Of a DNA stretch of 64,000 nucleotides, positions 30,669 through 42,752 are shown piece after piece. The stretch is from Lineus longissimus. Taxonomy: Eukaryota > Nemertea > Pilidiophora > Heteronemertea > Lineidae. A program made the position numbers and the translations under genes. The stretch spans positions 15,438,001 to 15,502,000 of the forward strand of contig NC_088321.1 in NCBI RefSeq assembly GCF_910592395.1. The letters are read 5' to 3'. Positions within the stretch are counted from its first letter, which is position 1. Each line of letters begins with the position of its first letter. The notes below the pieces were generated by a model. It did no database searches. It worked only from the letters and a program-made list of their open reading frames with translations, and was not told where the DNA came from.

Positions 30669-31210
30669 GTTAACGCTTTAGACTCAGAAACGCTTTAAAC
30701 AACTACAAAGTCTACGAATGCTGGATTGAGCTGTGGCACCTGAGGTACTCTGAATTGAAGCAGGTTGATTGCAAGTGGTGTCACTACCATACGAATACTT
30801 TAACGCTTAAGCCATCAAGATAGAGACAACTCTCGAAATGTGCCTGAAATGTAGAATTCAATATCGACACCGGTGTTGGAGGTCAGGGTTTCAAATCTTA
30901 TGTAAGCTGTAGGGTCTTGTTGCCAAGCTTCTTCCTTATGCTGAGCCAGAGAAATGTAGAATTCACGCCACAGAGTTGCAGAGTCCCCAAGTTCACGGAA
31001 TGGAGAATTCCCCTCGGATAGCTGTATGGAGGTCAAAAGATGTTGAAAGGTTCCACTATCAAATTCGCTTCCCAATCTTTAACGCTTTAGTCATCAACAA
31101 AAATGCTACTTCCACGAACTGTAGATTCAACTTGATAGGTAGCTGCTAGGCAAATGTCAGGAGATGTCGACAATCTTATCCTCCGTTATCAAAACGATTA
31201 ACGCTTTAGT
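30669..31210. repeat. Four copies of TTAACGCTTTAG within 540 bp
   Basis: TTAACGCTTTAG occurs near 30670, 31079 and 31199, and with one change (TTAACGCTTAAG) near 30800. Spacings are about 131, 279 and 120, roughly 1:2:1. Around the copies the minus strand carries unusually long open frames, one of them an 86-codon frame at 30815-31075. The sequence between copies is only weakly similar. Confidence 0.5.
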
Positions 31211-32224
31211 CCCAAATGACTCAAAGGCTCTTGATTAGTTTCCAGGTAGAGTGTTGCTCAGAAGTGGTTCTTCAACCACCGACGGCAGAAACTCCTGTTT
31301 TATTTACCTCTGCTTCGTGAGAAGAAACTCGTACTTTCATTTTGAAATGCGTTGTCCTTTAGAGCTGCAATTCAAACATTATGCAAGTACACATAGAGCG
31401 TGTTTCCCTCCATGCGTTAGTGAGAATGTACTCAATTCTCTGCTGCAGGGACTGACGATGTCTCACTCATGATCAATGATCTACGCAATTATACGTCAAA
31501 ATTGGTTTTGCAAGCTGCCTATACCTGCTGCATCATGTTTTTTATCTGGTTGTGACAATGTTTTACAACTAGCATCTGAAACTAAATACTTTCCCCATGA
31601 AGAGTTAATACCGGTCCATCTGAGGGGAACTGATTTTTTTCTGTTCAGGAAGAGTTTTGTAAGGCCTCGAGGGACATTGCCCTACTGGGGCTGCATGGAC
31701 ATTTCCTCATTGGCAACACTTTTATAATACTACTGTGGTGATGGGTTTCACGCCGATTGAGAGGTTTCTTTTTTAAATGGGCCGATTATACATAAAATAC
31801 TATGTCTCATGTACAGGTGCCATTGGCGAGCGGAAACCCATCGAAACACTATGTGCCCTATATGTATGACAAAGAAGTAGAAATGGAAATTTTGCCAAAT
31901 ACTTACGACACGAAACGAAAATTTGCCTCCAAATGTTGTGCTGCCAACTTCGTCGAAATGCAAACAGACGCGTAGTAACACTATAATACAATTTAACACC
32001 CATCAAATGTGCATTAACGATCTCAACGGGTCGCTCTCACCATTAAAAATATCGATAATAATGTCCACTTCTGTTATTGACTTGGATCTCAAAAATGTAA
32101 CACAGGAGAGAGCACAGCCAACAGGTACGCATAGCATAACGGTACAAAATCAACAGGATTTTATTGTCAATGTTACAGGGCTAGGTTGGGTTGGTTCTAG
32201 AAATCAAGTGTCCAATGTGATGTC

Positions 32225-32236
32225 GGGGGGGGGGGG
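32225..32236. repeat. G12 run followed by a (TG)n tract
   Basis: A run of 12 G followed shortly by 'gtgtgtgtgtgt'. A similar G12 run lies at 34164-34175. These are simple low-complexity sequence. Confidence 0.8.
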
Positions 32237-32391
32237 AGCTGTAGTGTGTGTGTGTGTATTGCAATAGCCACTGTACCAGTCAGATAAGGACAACAAGTTA
32301 TCGCCAGTACGGAATTACGAATTGGACTTCCGTCAATCGCCACAGGTGCAAAACCTACCTGAGGACAAACAAAAAGACAAAATAAACTTAC

Positions 32392-32532
32392 ACAGTTCCC
32401 ACAGCAGATGTCCTTACGGGTCACAGCAAGTTTTGCGGATGACGGCGAAGAAGTCGATGAAAGACCATTTTCCTCCGCCTCCGCCAAGGTAGCGTTTAGG
32501 GCACAATGGTGCGCACACGCGCATGTGTACAT
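32392..32532 (-). CDS. Possible first exon (47 codons), weak
   Basis: A minus-strand frame from an ATG at 32532 that stays open to a strong donor (GGAACTGT then GTAAGTTT) after 32392. It encodes AEAEENGLSSTSSPSSAKLA and ends ICCGNC. The surrounding 130 bases are richer in GC and CpG than the neighbourhood, as promoters of broadly expressed genes often are. It could be the first exon of a minus-strand gene, perhaps the Ser/Pro-rich gene, or a UTR exon. No homologue is recognised. Confidence 0.2.
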
Positions 32533-35500
32533 CCTCGTGTTTTAGAAGTATCTTCAGAATCCAACCGCAAGACGGAATAAATGTTACAAATCACGGAAAA
32601 ATGAACTGTTATCTGTTTATTTGTGCAAGAATTCGATGAGGCACTTGCATATTCCTACGTATGTGCTCGGATCCTGAAGTTTCTCGCAAGTCACTACCAA
32701 CGTAAGCTGGACTGAAAAACTGTGATATCAAATCACCGAGGCTTATAGAAATAATCAATTATCAATTACTTTGGCACAAAAGATTGAATAAATTAGGATT
32801 ATTTCTTGGCGTTAGTAATGATGAAAATCGGCCAATAATTTTTATGTTGGATACGTTGACAGATCTCGACAAAATCTACAGGGTCAAAAGGGGTAGAAGA
32901 CCGAGAGTCTTAACAGGTCAAGCAAAGAAGATTTGGCGTCATTTCGACCAGGATATGCTGAATTCAATTCTCGAGACTAATTCTGAGCCTAAATCAATGC
33001 CCGAGGTCCTAAAAGATGGCCAATTACAAACTGCTTGTCATGTTTCATGCTTTCAAATGAATGGCTGCAAGACACAGAATATCAGACAATGTCAGAATCT
33101 CGAAGCTTTTGATGATCATGGCTGCGATAGAACCATACACCAATCGTCAGGATGCAATAGGGCCAGACACGTTTTCTCGGGGGACGTTTTCTACTTCTAC
33201 AAACCTTTTTTTTCGGGAGTGACCCTGGGCTCTTTGAATACAATCTGTCTTCCTGAAGGCAGCCAATTCAGCAGTAAGGAAATGAGATAGTCATGTAGCA
33301 CTTCTCACTCAATAAATACTTCAGAGAGCGGCTGGGGTCGATTATTTCGAGACCTCTGGGAGAATTACTGTGAACTATCTGACAGGTTTTCAGAGGATGA
33401 AGCTACAGGACACACCCATTGCACGACTGACATCTGGTGATGCTCTAATGAACTATGTAATCAATCTGGCCCGACTTCGTACACCTTTCTGATGAGATGA
33501 GACAGCAGAATATATGATACACGAGTCAAGTTTATTTGAATCATCGGCCATAATCGAGACATCAAGCAGAATCTTCATCACATTTTGACATACACTATAT
33601 ATGACACCAACATAGTTTCATAAACTGCTACCATGGCGATTGCTCTTGAGCTGTATCTATTAGTCATAAGCTACCACTCTGGGATGGTAAAGGAGATTGA
33701 AAATCTACTGGTCGAGAACCTCACACGTAGTGAATATTGATAAGGAGACGAACATTCTTTATACATGTTGTGACTCACATTGATGTACTGAAAACAGGTG
33801 ATATGCTGATGCGACTTCTTTTCCAGCTGGCAAATTTGCAATGATTCATCATGCAGAGATGAGAGCAAGGAGGTCACACCTCACTCTACCAAAGTTCTGA
33901 ATCGTCATCATTGCGTTATTTTGCCCCTTACGGTACCTCGCATATAAAAGAAATCGGGCCTAGCCCAATACACAGTCTATTGTCTTTAAACAAAGCCCGC
34001 TCGCACCTTGGCCCAAATTCACATTGTTTTTTCCATCTTATCAAAGAGTTTATCAGGGTAGCATCAATTCCCAAGAAACAGCTTCCATGGGGATCCATAG
34101 GCCTAAACCTACAAGGACAAATACACGCAATGACGACATTTCACACATTTTTCGGAGATGTCTGGGGGGGGGGGGCAGTTGTCCTCATGCACCCCAGCTA
34201 AATATGGCCCTGGGATATCAAAGTCTAGGACTAGGCAAAGGCCAAGTAGAATTGACTCTTCCAGCTGGTTATCAAAGGGCTCTTCAAGGACACTTAACTC
34301 TTCCCGCTGGTTATCAAAATAATGTCTGACTAAGCAGACGTCTGACAGTCAAATTATCGAACAACGACTGTATAATATGTACAACTATTCACCTAAAAGG
34401 GACAACAACATGTTGACAAATCAATACATTCCCTTGAACAAAATTTGCAAAGATTTTCAATCAATATCCATCACTGTTGCAGTGCCTGTGACATCTGGAC
34501 CGACCAGACGATATGGACCCAGCCCAATCATTATGGCAGCATTTTACCAGAGTCTGACAAACACTCTAATCATGCAACAAAAACCTAACATGCAAAGAAT
34601 GAAACATGCATTTAGCGGCAATGACAACACATAAACAATTCAATCAATATTCGTGAACAAAATTTGTACAAAGTCATGAAAATTGCCAAAAGCGACGCGT
34701 TTTGGTAAAAGGATGTCTACTTACATACTGGTGACCGGCAAATGATCACTGCAGCTCTAGCAGACAACATTGGGGAGCATCTCAAAATTCGCAAGGCAGA
34801 CGAGAACATTTCATCTGTCTGCAAGAAATTCCTTGTTCTGTCTAACTAGCAGTGTTCTTAGAGGCAAAATATTGAATCTAACATCAAATTGTTGCAACCA
34901 ACTTGATTGGCAATGGTGTTTTTGAATGATAGTCACTTTCACAAAGGCTTCTTCATCATTCGAATCGGAGATGGTCCCTTATGGACGTAAACACGAGCAG
35001 ACTGACGATATTATAATATTCCCTCGTCTGAGATCAGACGATTCTCGAGTTGTGATGATGCTGGTGTAGCAGTGAGTCATAGGGTGGCACTAAAGGTAGT
35101 TTGCCTTATATTTATGACAAATCTTAAAGACAACTTGCCCGACTCTTGTGATAGCTCACAATATAGTGAACGCAACTGGTCTAATACAGAGCAAATTCAG
35201 AAACACCTGCTTACCCCCGTAAATACTAACCCAGAACTAAAGCACCAAATCTCTGCCCAAATTATGGAGGGGTGGGGGCTTGAAGAGCTTTAGTATAAAA
35301 TGTGGCTTACCCTTCTTCTAGGCTGACCATCCTGCCGCAAAATCTGCTTCCTGGCTTCAGCAAACTCCATCTTATGTTTTATGTATTTCAAAATAAGGAA
35401 ACACACACTTAAGCCAACTTTTATTTCCACAGTTCGAATGACAGAAGATGAAATGAGCTCTTTCACTGTTATGACTAAACACAATACACACACCCAAGTG

Positions 35501-36860
35501 AAAAGTTTCTTCATATATTCCAGGTAATCATGATACCTATTTGAATCCAGTCAAAGCTATGTACTCGATAATATCGATCAATGAATTTCAAAGTTTAATT
35601 CAAAACAAGGAATTCCATTGTTTCCATTGCCAATTTCTACGACCACAAAATGAAGTATTTTGCAGTCCACCTCCAAACAGTGACCCGAAATACTCAATAT
35701 GTTCAACGTATAAAGCATTTTATGACTTCCTTATCATGCTTAGACAGAATTGATGACACAAAAAGTCAATATCAAAGCATGTACTGGATTTTATTTCCAA
35801 TTTTGAATGATATCTCAGCCTGTCAAAGAAGAGGTCACAACTTGACATAGTTTATACAAAGACAAGTCACTTACAATGACAGAGTTAATGTACCTTGACA
35901 ACTTTTTTTTCATTTCAAGTCAACAATTTATTTAATCTTTGAAACATCATGACTTTCAATTTTAAAACTTCACAAGTTTTGGTTTGAGAACCTTTTCAAA
36001 CCTGGAAACCTAGAAAATTCACAAGAAATTCAAAAATGTTTGTCATGCACTACCAGTTTGTATGGGGTGAAGGAAGCAGAATTCAACGCCGAGGCCAGTG
36101 GTCAGGTCAAGTTTGGGGTTGAGCAAGAGTAAGGTGTTGGTGTAACACCATCACCACGGTTACACCATCACCACAGTAACACCAACACTTGACTACCGTA
36201 CTCGGTGTTTGGTGACATCGGTGTAACACCAGTGCTTGAGCAGGGAATCTCCATGTTTTAACACGTGTTGGAAAACGTTACACTTTTCTAACACTAGTGT
36301 TATCGCCACCCCACCCCACCACAGTGTGAAGGGCATTTTCTTAGGTTCAAATATTCCCTCCAAAAAGATTTCTGTTTATACATGTTTCACTTCCTGTGCT
36401 CCTTATTTGCATAATTATGTTTATTTGGGGTTTCCTTTTGGTTTGGCAAGGGATATTTTTTATCATGGAGGACAGGGAGAAAAATGGGCCATCTTGTCCC
36501 TCATTCTAAATCCTATTTCATCTTTGTTCTTCAATGGCCAAAATGGTCATAAGTTTCATGAAGTTTGAGCCAGGAAATCAGGGATTTTCTACAAGGTCAA
36601 AGTTACCTTGTAAGTAAAACATTTTCTTGTCAATTGAGACCCTTTCATCCTGACTGTGGGAATCTACATGTGTTAACTACTCTAGTTTCTCACTCCTAAC
36701 GTCCAGCCTGATCTTTACATAGTGCACAAACCTAGGCCAGTAATGGGATAATTTTTAGGCCTTCTTTATTGCTATTGACGCTGCTGGTCAATCAAGTATA
36801 GGCCTGAAGAAACTCACTCCCGTCGTGGGCCTACCAAAATGTACACACACTGGCTTACTA
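32533..36860. other. Non-coding stretch with one unexplained open frame
   Basis: No recognisable gene. A plus-strand frame at 32784-33290 is open for 168 codons, but it opens at TTG, has no family signature and is not followed by an obvious splice pattern. A G12 run lies at 34164-34175 and a hairpin at 36134-36188. Nothing else was seen. Confidence 0.5.
36134..36188. repeat. Hairpin, 13 bp arms (GTGTTGGTGTAAC)
   Basis: GTGTTGGTGTAAC at 36134-36146 pairs with GTAACACCAACAC at 36176-36188 with one mismatch. The loop contains two copies of 'acaccatcaccac'. Related 'gtgtaacacc' and 'aacacgtgtt' blocks continue to about 36300. This may be a fragment of a palindromic element. Confidence 0.6.
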
Positions 36861-37003
36861 CAGTGGACGTCAGGCGTGCGAAGCTAGAGTATATGATTCC
36901 ACCTATTGGACGATAATGGCATAACCTCCATTTTAAGCACACCTCCCTTTTATGGACACCAACGCCCAGTCCCATGGTGTCCGCAATAGAGAGGTTGTAC
37001 AAT
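36861..37003. mobile_element. Degraded MITE of the CAGTGGAAC family
   Basis: Starts CAGTGGACG behind TA and ends 'gtccgcaatagagaggttgtac', a decayed form of the expected GAGAGGTTCCACTGTA right end. The interior has the mirrored blocks 'tatggacacc' and 'ggtgtccgcaata'. It has no coding capacity. Confidence 0.55.
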
Positions 37004-37529
37004 ACTTTGATAAAATCAAGTTATCTTTCATTAATGTTCAAATCTGGGTTAATCTGGTAGCCGAGTGAGTGCTGGAATTGTGACTGATCAATGCTGTGTG
37101 AGTTTTGTAGCTCTTGCTGTTAGTCTAGCAGTAAGAGCACAATGATATGATATCTATGATGTCTTAGAGAGAACGATATAACTATTCGTGATCCGATTCG
37201 GAGAAAAATGGATACATGAGGAGTAACTTGAGAGTAAGTAGCTCGGTGTAGAATTGTTTTTGGAATTTTTCAATGCACTTTCTGCCTGTTGAAGTTGCTC
37301 AAATTTCACCATTCCAGAGTCAAGCCGACCAAGTTTCAGCACTTTATTCTCGTTCTCTCTAAGACGTCATAGATATCATATCACTGTGGAACAATACTTT
37401 GATTAAATCAAGTTATCTTTCATCAATGTTCAAATCTTGATTAATCTGGTAGCGGAGTGAGCGATGGAAGTATGACTGATCAATGTTGTGTGAGTTTTGT
37501 AGCTATTGTTGTTATTCTAGTAGTTAGGG
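37000..37529. repeat. Direct repeat of 138 bp flanking a TIR element
   Basis: 37000-37137 and 37392-37529 are about 85-90% identical. Both start CAATACTTTGAT and contain 'atcaagttatctttcat' and 'tgtgtgagttttgtagct'. The TIR element at 37138-37388 lies exactly between them, so either the element sits inside a 392 bp tandem duplication or the repeats are part of a larger composite unit. Confidence 0.8.
37138..37388. mobile_element. MITE-like element, 251 bp, about 38 bp TIRs
   Basis: The left end CACAATGATATGATATC continues through 'tatgatgtcttagagagaacg' to about 37175. The right end, about 37351-37388, is its reverse complement (CACAGTGATATGATATC) with about two mismatches. The roughly 175 bp core has no open frame of note. 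No clear target-site duplication is visible, and the flanks are themselves a direct repeat. Confidence 0.75.
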
Positions 37530-37695
37530 TAGTTATTGTAGTTATCTAGCTATTGTAGTTATCTAGCTATTGTAGTTATCTAGCTATTGTGTAGTTATCA
37601 TTCTTGTTAGAGTAGTTATTGTAGTTATCTAGCTATTGTGTAGTTATCATTCTTGTTAGAGTAGTTATTGTAGTTATCTAGCTATTGTAGTTATC
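37530..37695. repeat. Tandem repeat of 17 bp plus higher-order copies
   Basis: The unit 'tagctattgtagttatc' is repeated several times. A longer block including 'attcttgttagagtagttattg' is itself duplicated. The array ends at a T9 run. Confidence 0.85.
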
Positions 37696-38320
37696 ATTCT
37701 TTTTTTTTTGTATTTCCTGCTTATCATCTTTTTCAAGCCATTCAGATTTCAGCTGTCCAGGCCAGGAGATACTGATGACAAAATACTGGGTCCAATTCAT
37801 GCTCAGCTTGGTGTTTTTGGTTATCGTGACCGGCGACGGAGTCCAACTCACGTCCAAAGCGCGGTGGCTGGGTCGCGGGCATGCGTGCCACTTTGTTCTG
37901 CGGTCCTCATCGGTGTTGCGATACTGATGACGGACTTAGGTTCAAGGTACACGGTCCCATCATCATCAGTGTTGATTGACGGGAGCAGTAGCAGAGTGTT
38001 GCTAGTCATTCACGATATCACCCGTTGTAGAGTATGGATGGGTTTAGTCATACGATTGTTAACAGTAGTATGCAAGCTGGCCAGCGCCCTACCTGACCTC
38101 GAGGGTGATGGAATGACTGGGGTCGAGTCCTGTTGTTAGCCTGCGGAATTTCGTCAGACGAAATGTCAGGCGTGTCCGTGTGGAACTTGTGCTAAACCCT
38201 TGGTTTAGTGCTAATGACAAAGACATTGGGCTCTTTGGAGTAATAGCATGGTACTCGACCTCTTTGTGCTTCACAAAACTGCTTTTGCCCCTGAAATCGA
38301 CAAGACGGAGAAGAAGGAGT

Positions 38321-38968
38321 GCCTGCCTCCAGCTCGTCAGCGAGGAGCCACTGGACCCCAAGAATACGGTGTTGAAGCCAATGATGGTGCCACAGAGAGT
38401 ATGAGTATCATATATCAGTAGTTGTATGAAGATAGATGCATCTTAAGGATGTTGAATCAACTTCAAACTTAGCTATCAATCTGATCTTCATGATCTCAAC
38501 AGAATTGTGGTAAAAAAGATTCAGAAAAACATATTGAGAAATTAGATAACACCTCAACAAAATCTATGATTCTATTTTAACTTATTTAAATTTCAGGACT
38601 GGGATACAAGGGACACAGGATACTAGGGACATTGGATACAAGGTGCCTGCCTCCAGCTCGTCAGCGAGGAGCCACTGGACCCCAAGAATACGGCGTTGAA
38701 GCCAATGATGGTGCCACAGAGAGTATGAGTATCATATATCAGTAGTTGTATGAAGATAGATGCATCTTAAGGATGTTGAATCAACTTCAAACTTAGCTAT
38801 CAGTCTGATCTTCATGATCTCAACAGAATTGTGGTAAATAAGATTCAGAAAAACATATTGAGAAATGAGATAAACTCCTCAACAAAATCTATGATTCTAT
38901 TTTAACTTATTTAAATTTCAGGACATGGGATACAAGGGACACAGGATACTAGGGACATTGGATACAAG
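38321..38968. repeat. Tandem duplication, 2 copies of 324 bp
   Basis: The block beginning GCCTGCCTCCAGCTCGTCAG occurs at 38321 and again at 38645. The two copies differ at only a handful of positions, so the duplication is recent. Each copy contains a pyrimidine-rich 'tttaaatttcag' directly before the 16 bp minisatellite, which looks like a duplicated splice acceptor. No coding frame common to both copies is convincing. Confidence 0.92.
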
Positions 38969-39037
38969 GGACACTGGATACTAGGGACACAGAATACAAG
39001 GGACACTTTACACAAGGGACACGGGAGACAAAGGACG
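38924..39037. repeat. 16 bp minisatellite, about 7 copies
   Basis: The unit is GGATACAAGGGACACT with variants (GGATACTAGGGACACA, GAATACAAGGGACACT). A shorter run of three units ends the first 324 bp copy near 38600-38644. Confidence 0.88.
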
Positions 39038-42000
39038 CCGGGCTGGAGACACAAAAGAGAATGTTGTATCCTACAAGGTTTTCTCCACATACTCTTCAAA
39101 ATGTCTTGATTGAAAGATGCATTTAAAAATATGTTGAATTAACTTCAAAGAAAGCCATGGATCTGACCTTTGCTCCTTTGGTAATGTGGTAGATACAAAG
39201 AATGAAATGGCCAAGGGCCGTCGTGCTCACTAGATCGAAATTGAGCTGAGAGGCTCCATACCTCACACAAAATTCATCAAGTTATGTAAAAGTTTAAAAC
39301 TCTTGAACTAAATACTTTGAACTAACCTTATTGCACATTTTGTAGGTCTCTCCGAGATTCCATCATCACCAAGTCCAGGGTGACCGAGCGGGGTCGCAGA
39401 GATGAAAGCCAATCACTCAAAGGATTGAGGATGCAAGCAACGGTATCTGTATGCTAGATGTATTTGTATTCCAAATCCTCCCTGTCCTGAGCATCTTTTG
39501 CAGTGACACAGTGGACATTGTTAAATCATCAGTGGACCTCTAGAGAAAGCCAACTTGAGAATTTGTTCATGGAGCAAAGTTGGTTAAAAACATGAATGAT
39601 CGATGAGATTATTGACACCTGAAGAAATCACGGCTGATCAGGGTCAATCCATAATCCGAGTCCCACTGAAAGGTTTCAGGATAGCATGGGGTTAAAGTGA
39701 AAAGTAGGATGTAACCTCTGTTCTTGTTGATATCTGACTAGTAAAAGCCACAAACTTTTAAAAGGTTTTGGGACAGACAAGTTAATCTAACGCGATGAGT
39801 TTTGATTTTATCAAAAATTGCCTGGGTATAAAAATGTAATGACCTGAATGTTTGTTTTTCAGTCATGCGCAGAGTCGGGCAGACGATTGAGAGTCGGGCA
39901 GATTCAGTGGATGGAACGAGAGTGGTGGGGGATTCAGATTGTGCAGAAGTGGCTAACCGCAGTTCAGAGGATGATGCCCTGCCACACCAATTCCTGTCGA
40001 ACATTCGCAAAGATCAGGAAGGGAACGTCTTGTGTACATTGTTCGTCATTCTAATAGACTTAAATGACAATAACTTTCTGGACTAGGGAAAGCTACGGAC
40101 ATAGAGACCTGTACACGACATGGATATCTAGCAGCCTCCGTGAAGACAGCTTATCTCATACCTTCGGAGGATGCCATCGCATATGGTAATAAACAAATTA
40201 ATTTCAGTTTTTCAAATGTACTTGCTAAGGTGTAGAGCCTGCCTCTAGATGACATAAGTGATAATTACTTTGTCACCACAGATATCTCACTCATAGTCTT
40301 TGCATAGCAGTTGGCCATGTACCTAAAGTAGGCACTGAAAAAGTGTGCCCAAATTAGGTTTTGGTGCCTAGAATACATTCAGCTGAAGAAAAAACAGGAG
40401 AAATACTAATTTAACAAAAGATATCCACCTACCGTCAATACTTACCCCAGAATCCTTCGAAAATTCGAAAATTCAACTGTCAGCGTCAAGTTCGGCGTTT
40501 GTGCCAAAAATCGGCAACAAAAAATACAGGATGTGTAGATGTTCATGTAATTGAGAGGTCTGGAAGCATGTGGCATTTTTATCAAATGGAGTATCTGTAC
40601 CTTTAACCTCAATATCATGTTATCAGTTTCTTTTCAGCATGGTGAAGCATCCCACAGAAGAGAGAGGGATGTTGTTACCAAGGGTATCCCCTCTGGTTGT
40701 CATCAACTGACAGTTTGATGACGGTTTGATTGTATTTTTGTCATCGTAGGCCTTATCCTTGGTGTGTTTTATCGAAATATCTGATTGAAAGGTGATTTAA
40801 TGAAAAGCCTAATATTTTCTGATTGTGATACTTTAAGGAAAATACTTGCCTTTTTAAGGCAATGACATTGCAATGTTCAAAATTCTACATTATCATGTAG
40901 CAGGGGACTGGAAGGGGAGCAAGGGCACTTTATGGCTAAAGGAATTATTTTGAGGTGTGTTTCTGGTTATCAGAGCATGTCAAAACAAATTTTGAAGCAA
41001 ATTTATGTTTGTCCTTAAGAGGGGCAGGGCTGTCTGTGGCCCTCAGTGAGGAGCCAATAACCCTTGACACGTTTTTTGCTTAGAAATCACCAAATTCATC
41101 AGATATTTCATTTAATTATGTCCATCACTTGAGACATGGGGTTCACATGAATTTCTATTTGCCTTAACCCCAGGCAAAAAGAATTAACATGTGTGTCTCC
41201 GATGGAACGATAGGCCTTCATTACTGTTTCCCAATCTCTTCAGTACCACAGAATCCACGGGAATTTAAACTTGGCCTGGGCTCTGGTGCCCAAGACCCTT
41301 TATCTCACTGGCTGGGTCAGTTGCTCAGTATCCTTGACAACTCACCAATAACACAGTGAATTTGTATTTCCCACCTGAGACTGGGAGAAATACTTAACAT
41401 CACCAAAACTAAAATAGTTCTAAAACATTCTAAGTTTTAATTTCTATTTCCAAACTGGCTAAGTTTTAATTGAAACATAATCAGATTATCAAGTATTGTC
41501 TTCGTTCTGATTCAAAACGGCTTTTAACTGCAAGAGCATAATTATTATGATCTGCAAGACATGAAAAATATATTTTTGCCTATCGAGAAGTTCTGATTGG
41601 ACGTGGTACTGAATGAGTTGAGAAAAGTGTCAACTTGTGAGATGTTGCTCTTGTTTGTATGTAATTAATGTAAATCTTGTAAGCAAAATAAATGAGATAT
41701 CAGACTCTAACTAGCCCAAAAAAGCCTGACAGACCAACCTCTGGCCTTGCTAAGTTGAAGGTTACCTCTTTTGTCATGCAAATAATCTGTCACCTTTGCT
41801 CCTTTTGTTATGCAGAGTGGCAGCCTGCCCTCTGTCCAGGAGCCATGACAAATATGGCTCTTTTGTTATTTAAATTGGACCCCAAACCTGTTTAGTCATG
41901 GTGTAATGACACCCATTGTAAGCGGACATGGCTCTGCTAGTCAAGTCATACACAATAGGTTTTAACACAATAGCTAACACAATGAATTGAAATGAACATG

Positions 42001-42507
42001 TAGAAATGCATGCAGAGATTTGGTAGGCCATAGTGACTATTGTCGAGTCTGGCCAGTGTAAGATCTCTGTAAAACAATGTATTTTTGGACATTTTTAACA
42101 ACAGTGTTTAAAGGAGGAGAACATGTGTGATAGTATTACCATCACCTGGTCTCCTCCTTCAATAGGCTTTCGGAGTGGCGCAGTGACTACGATCGATGTA
42201 ATGAATATGTATCATAAGTCATTATGGTTGTTTGTGCTTGTGCCTGTCACCTGTCTGATGCAACTTCCTTCGATGTGTAGGTTTTCTCCCGTTGAAACGG
42301 TTTTCCTCCTACAGGACATTCCAGGTTGCCAATCGCCATTGCTTGGACTGTACAATAAATATTTCCTTTTTAAAAGAAACTTGTTGGTTTGATTCTGTTT
42401 TTATTCCTGACCTGGGGGCATCAACTTGAACTGGACTTCTCAAAATGGAAGTGTTTATACTTGAGGTTGACCATAGGTACCGCCATTTTGGCACCAAAGC
42501 CAAACTA
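39038..42507. other. Non-coding stretch, perhaps a non-coding transcript
   Basis: Plus-strand acceptor-like sites with long pyrimidine tracts occur before 39863 (TTTGTTTTTCAG) and 40639 (TTTCTTTTCAG), and AATAAA occurs near 41686 and 42355. The frames that follow are short and unrecognised. This might be a spliced non-coding RNA on the plus strand or nothing at all. Confidence 0.25.
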
Positions 42508-42752
42508 CAGTGGAACCTGCCTTAGGAGACATCACCACTGTAGCTGGACACTGACTCTGGTCCTAAATGGTTGTTACTATATAGTTCAGCCTCTGTAAAC
42601 TAGACACCCTAGGCAGCCCATTGTGTCATCCTAATTTGTTCCCCTTAGGGTGAGGAAGGAGGCCGGTCCACTGTCCGGAGTGTACTATACTGGACACATC
42701 CCTATCAAGGACAGCATCTCTGTCTTCAGTCCTTGATAAAGAGGTTCTACTG
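42508..42752. mobile_element. MITE, TIR CAGTGGAACC / GGTTCTACTG
   Basis: Starts CAGTGGAACCTGCC behind TA and ends 'aaagaggttctactg'. The terminal repeats match over about 10 bases with one change. The right flank is AC rather than TA, so the target duplication has decayed or the border is slightly off. The interior carries 'tggacac' and 'ccttgataaag' blocks typical of this family. Confidence 0.65.

Larger units (their letters stand above)
21204..32391. other. Gene-poor stretch, possibly a long 5' intron
   Basis: About 11 kb with no supported coding exon. The acceptor bordering the exon that begins at 21203 shows that an upstream exon of the Ser/Pro-rich gene must lie to the right, so some or all of this may be its first intron. 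Contents: a complete MITE at 27009-27133, a long-armed inverted repeat at 28208-28746, a dispersed repeat at 29288-29345, a diverged duplication at 25535-25745 and recurring 12-mers at 30669-31210. Minus-strand frames at 30398-30646 and 30815-31075 are discussed under findings. Confidence 0.5.

Noticed and set aside
32784-33290. 168-codon plus-strand open frame
   Set aside because: It opens at TTG rather than ATG, has no recognisable motif and shows no splice pattern. Kept only as a remark in the region entry.
36134-36300. CRISPR-like or operator-like palindromes
   Set aside because: This is eukaryotic DNA with a single imperfect hairpin and decayed relatives. There are no regular spacers and no associated genes.
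37708-38139. 143-codon plus-strand frame
   Set aside because: It starts inside a T-rich tract after a tandem repeat, its composition is unremarkable and it has no motif or splice support.
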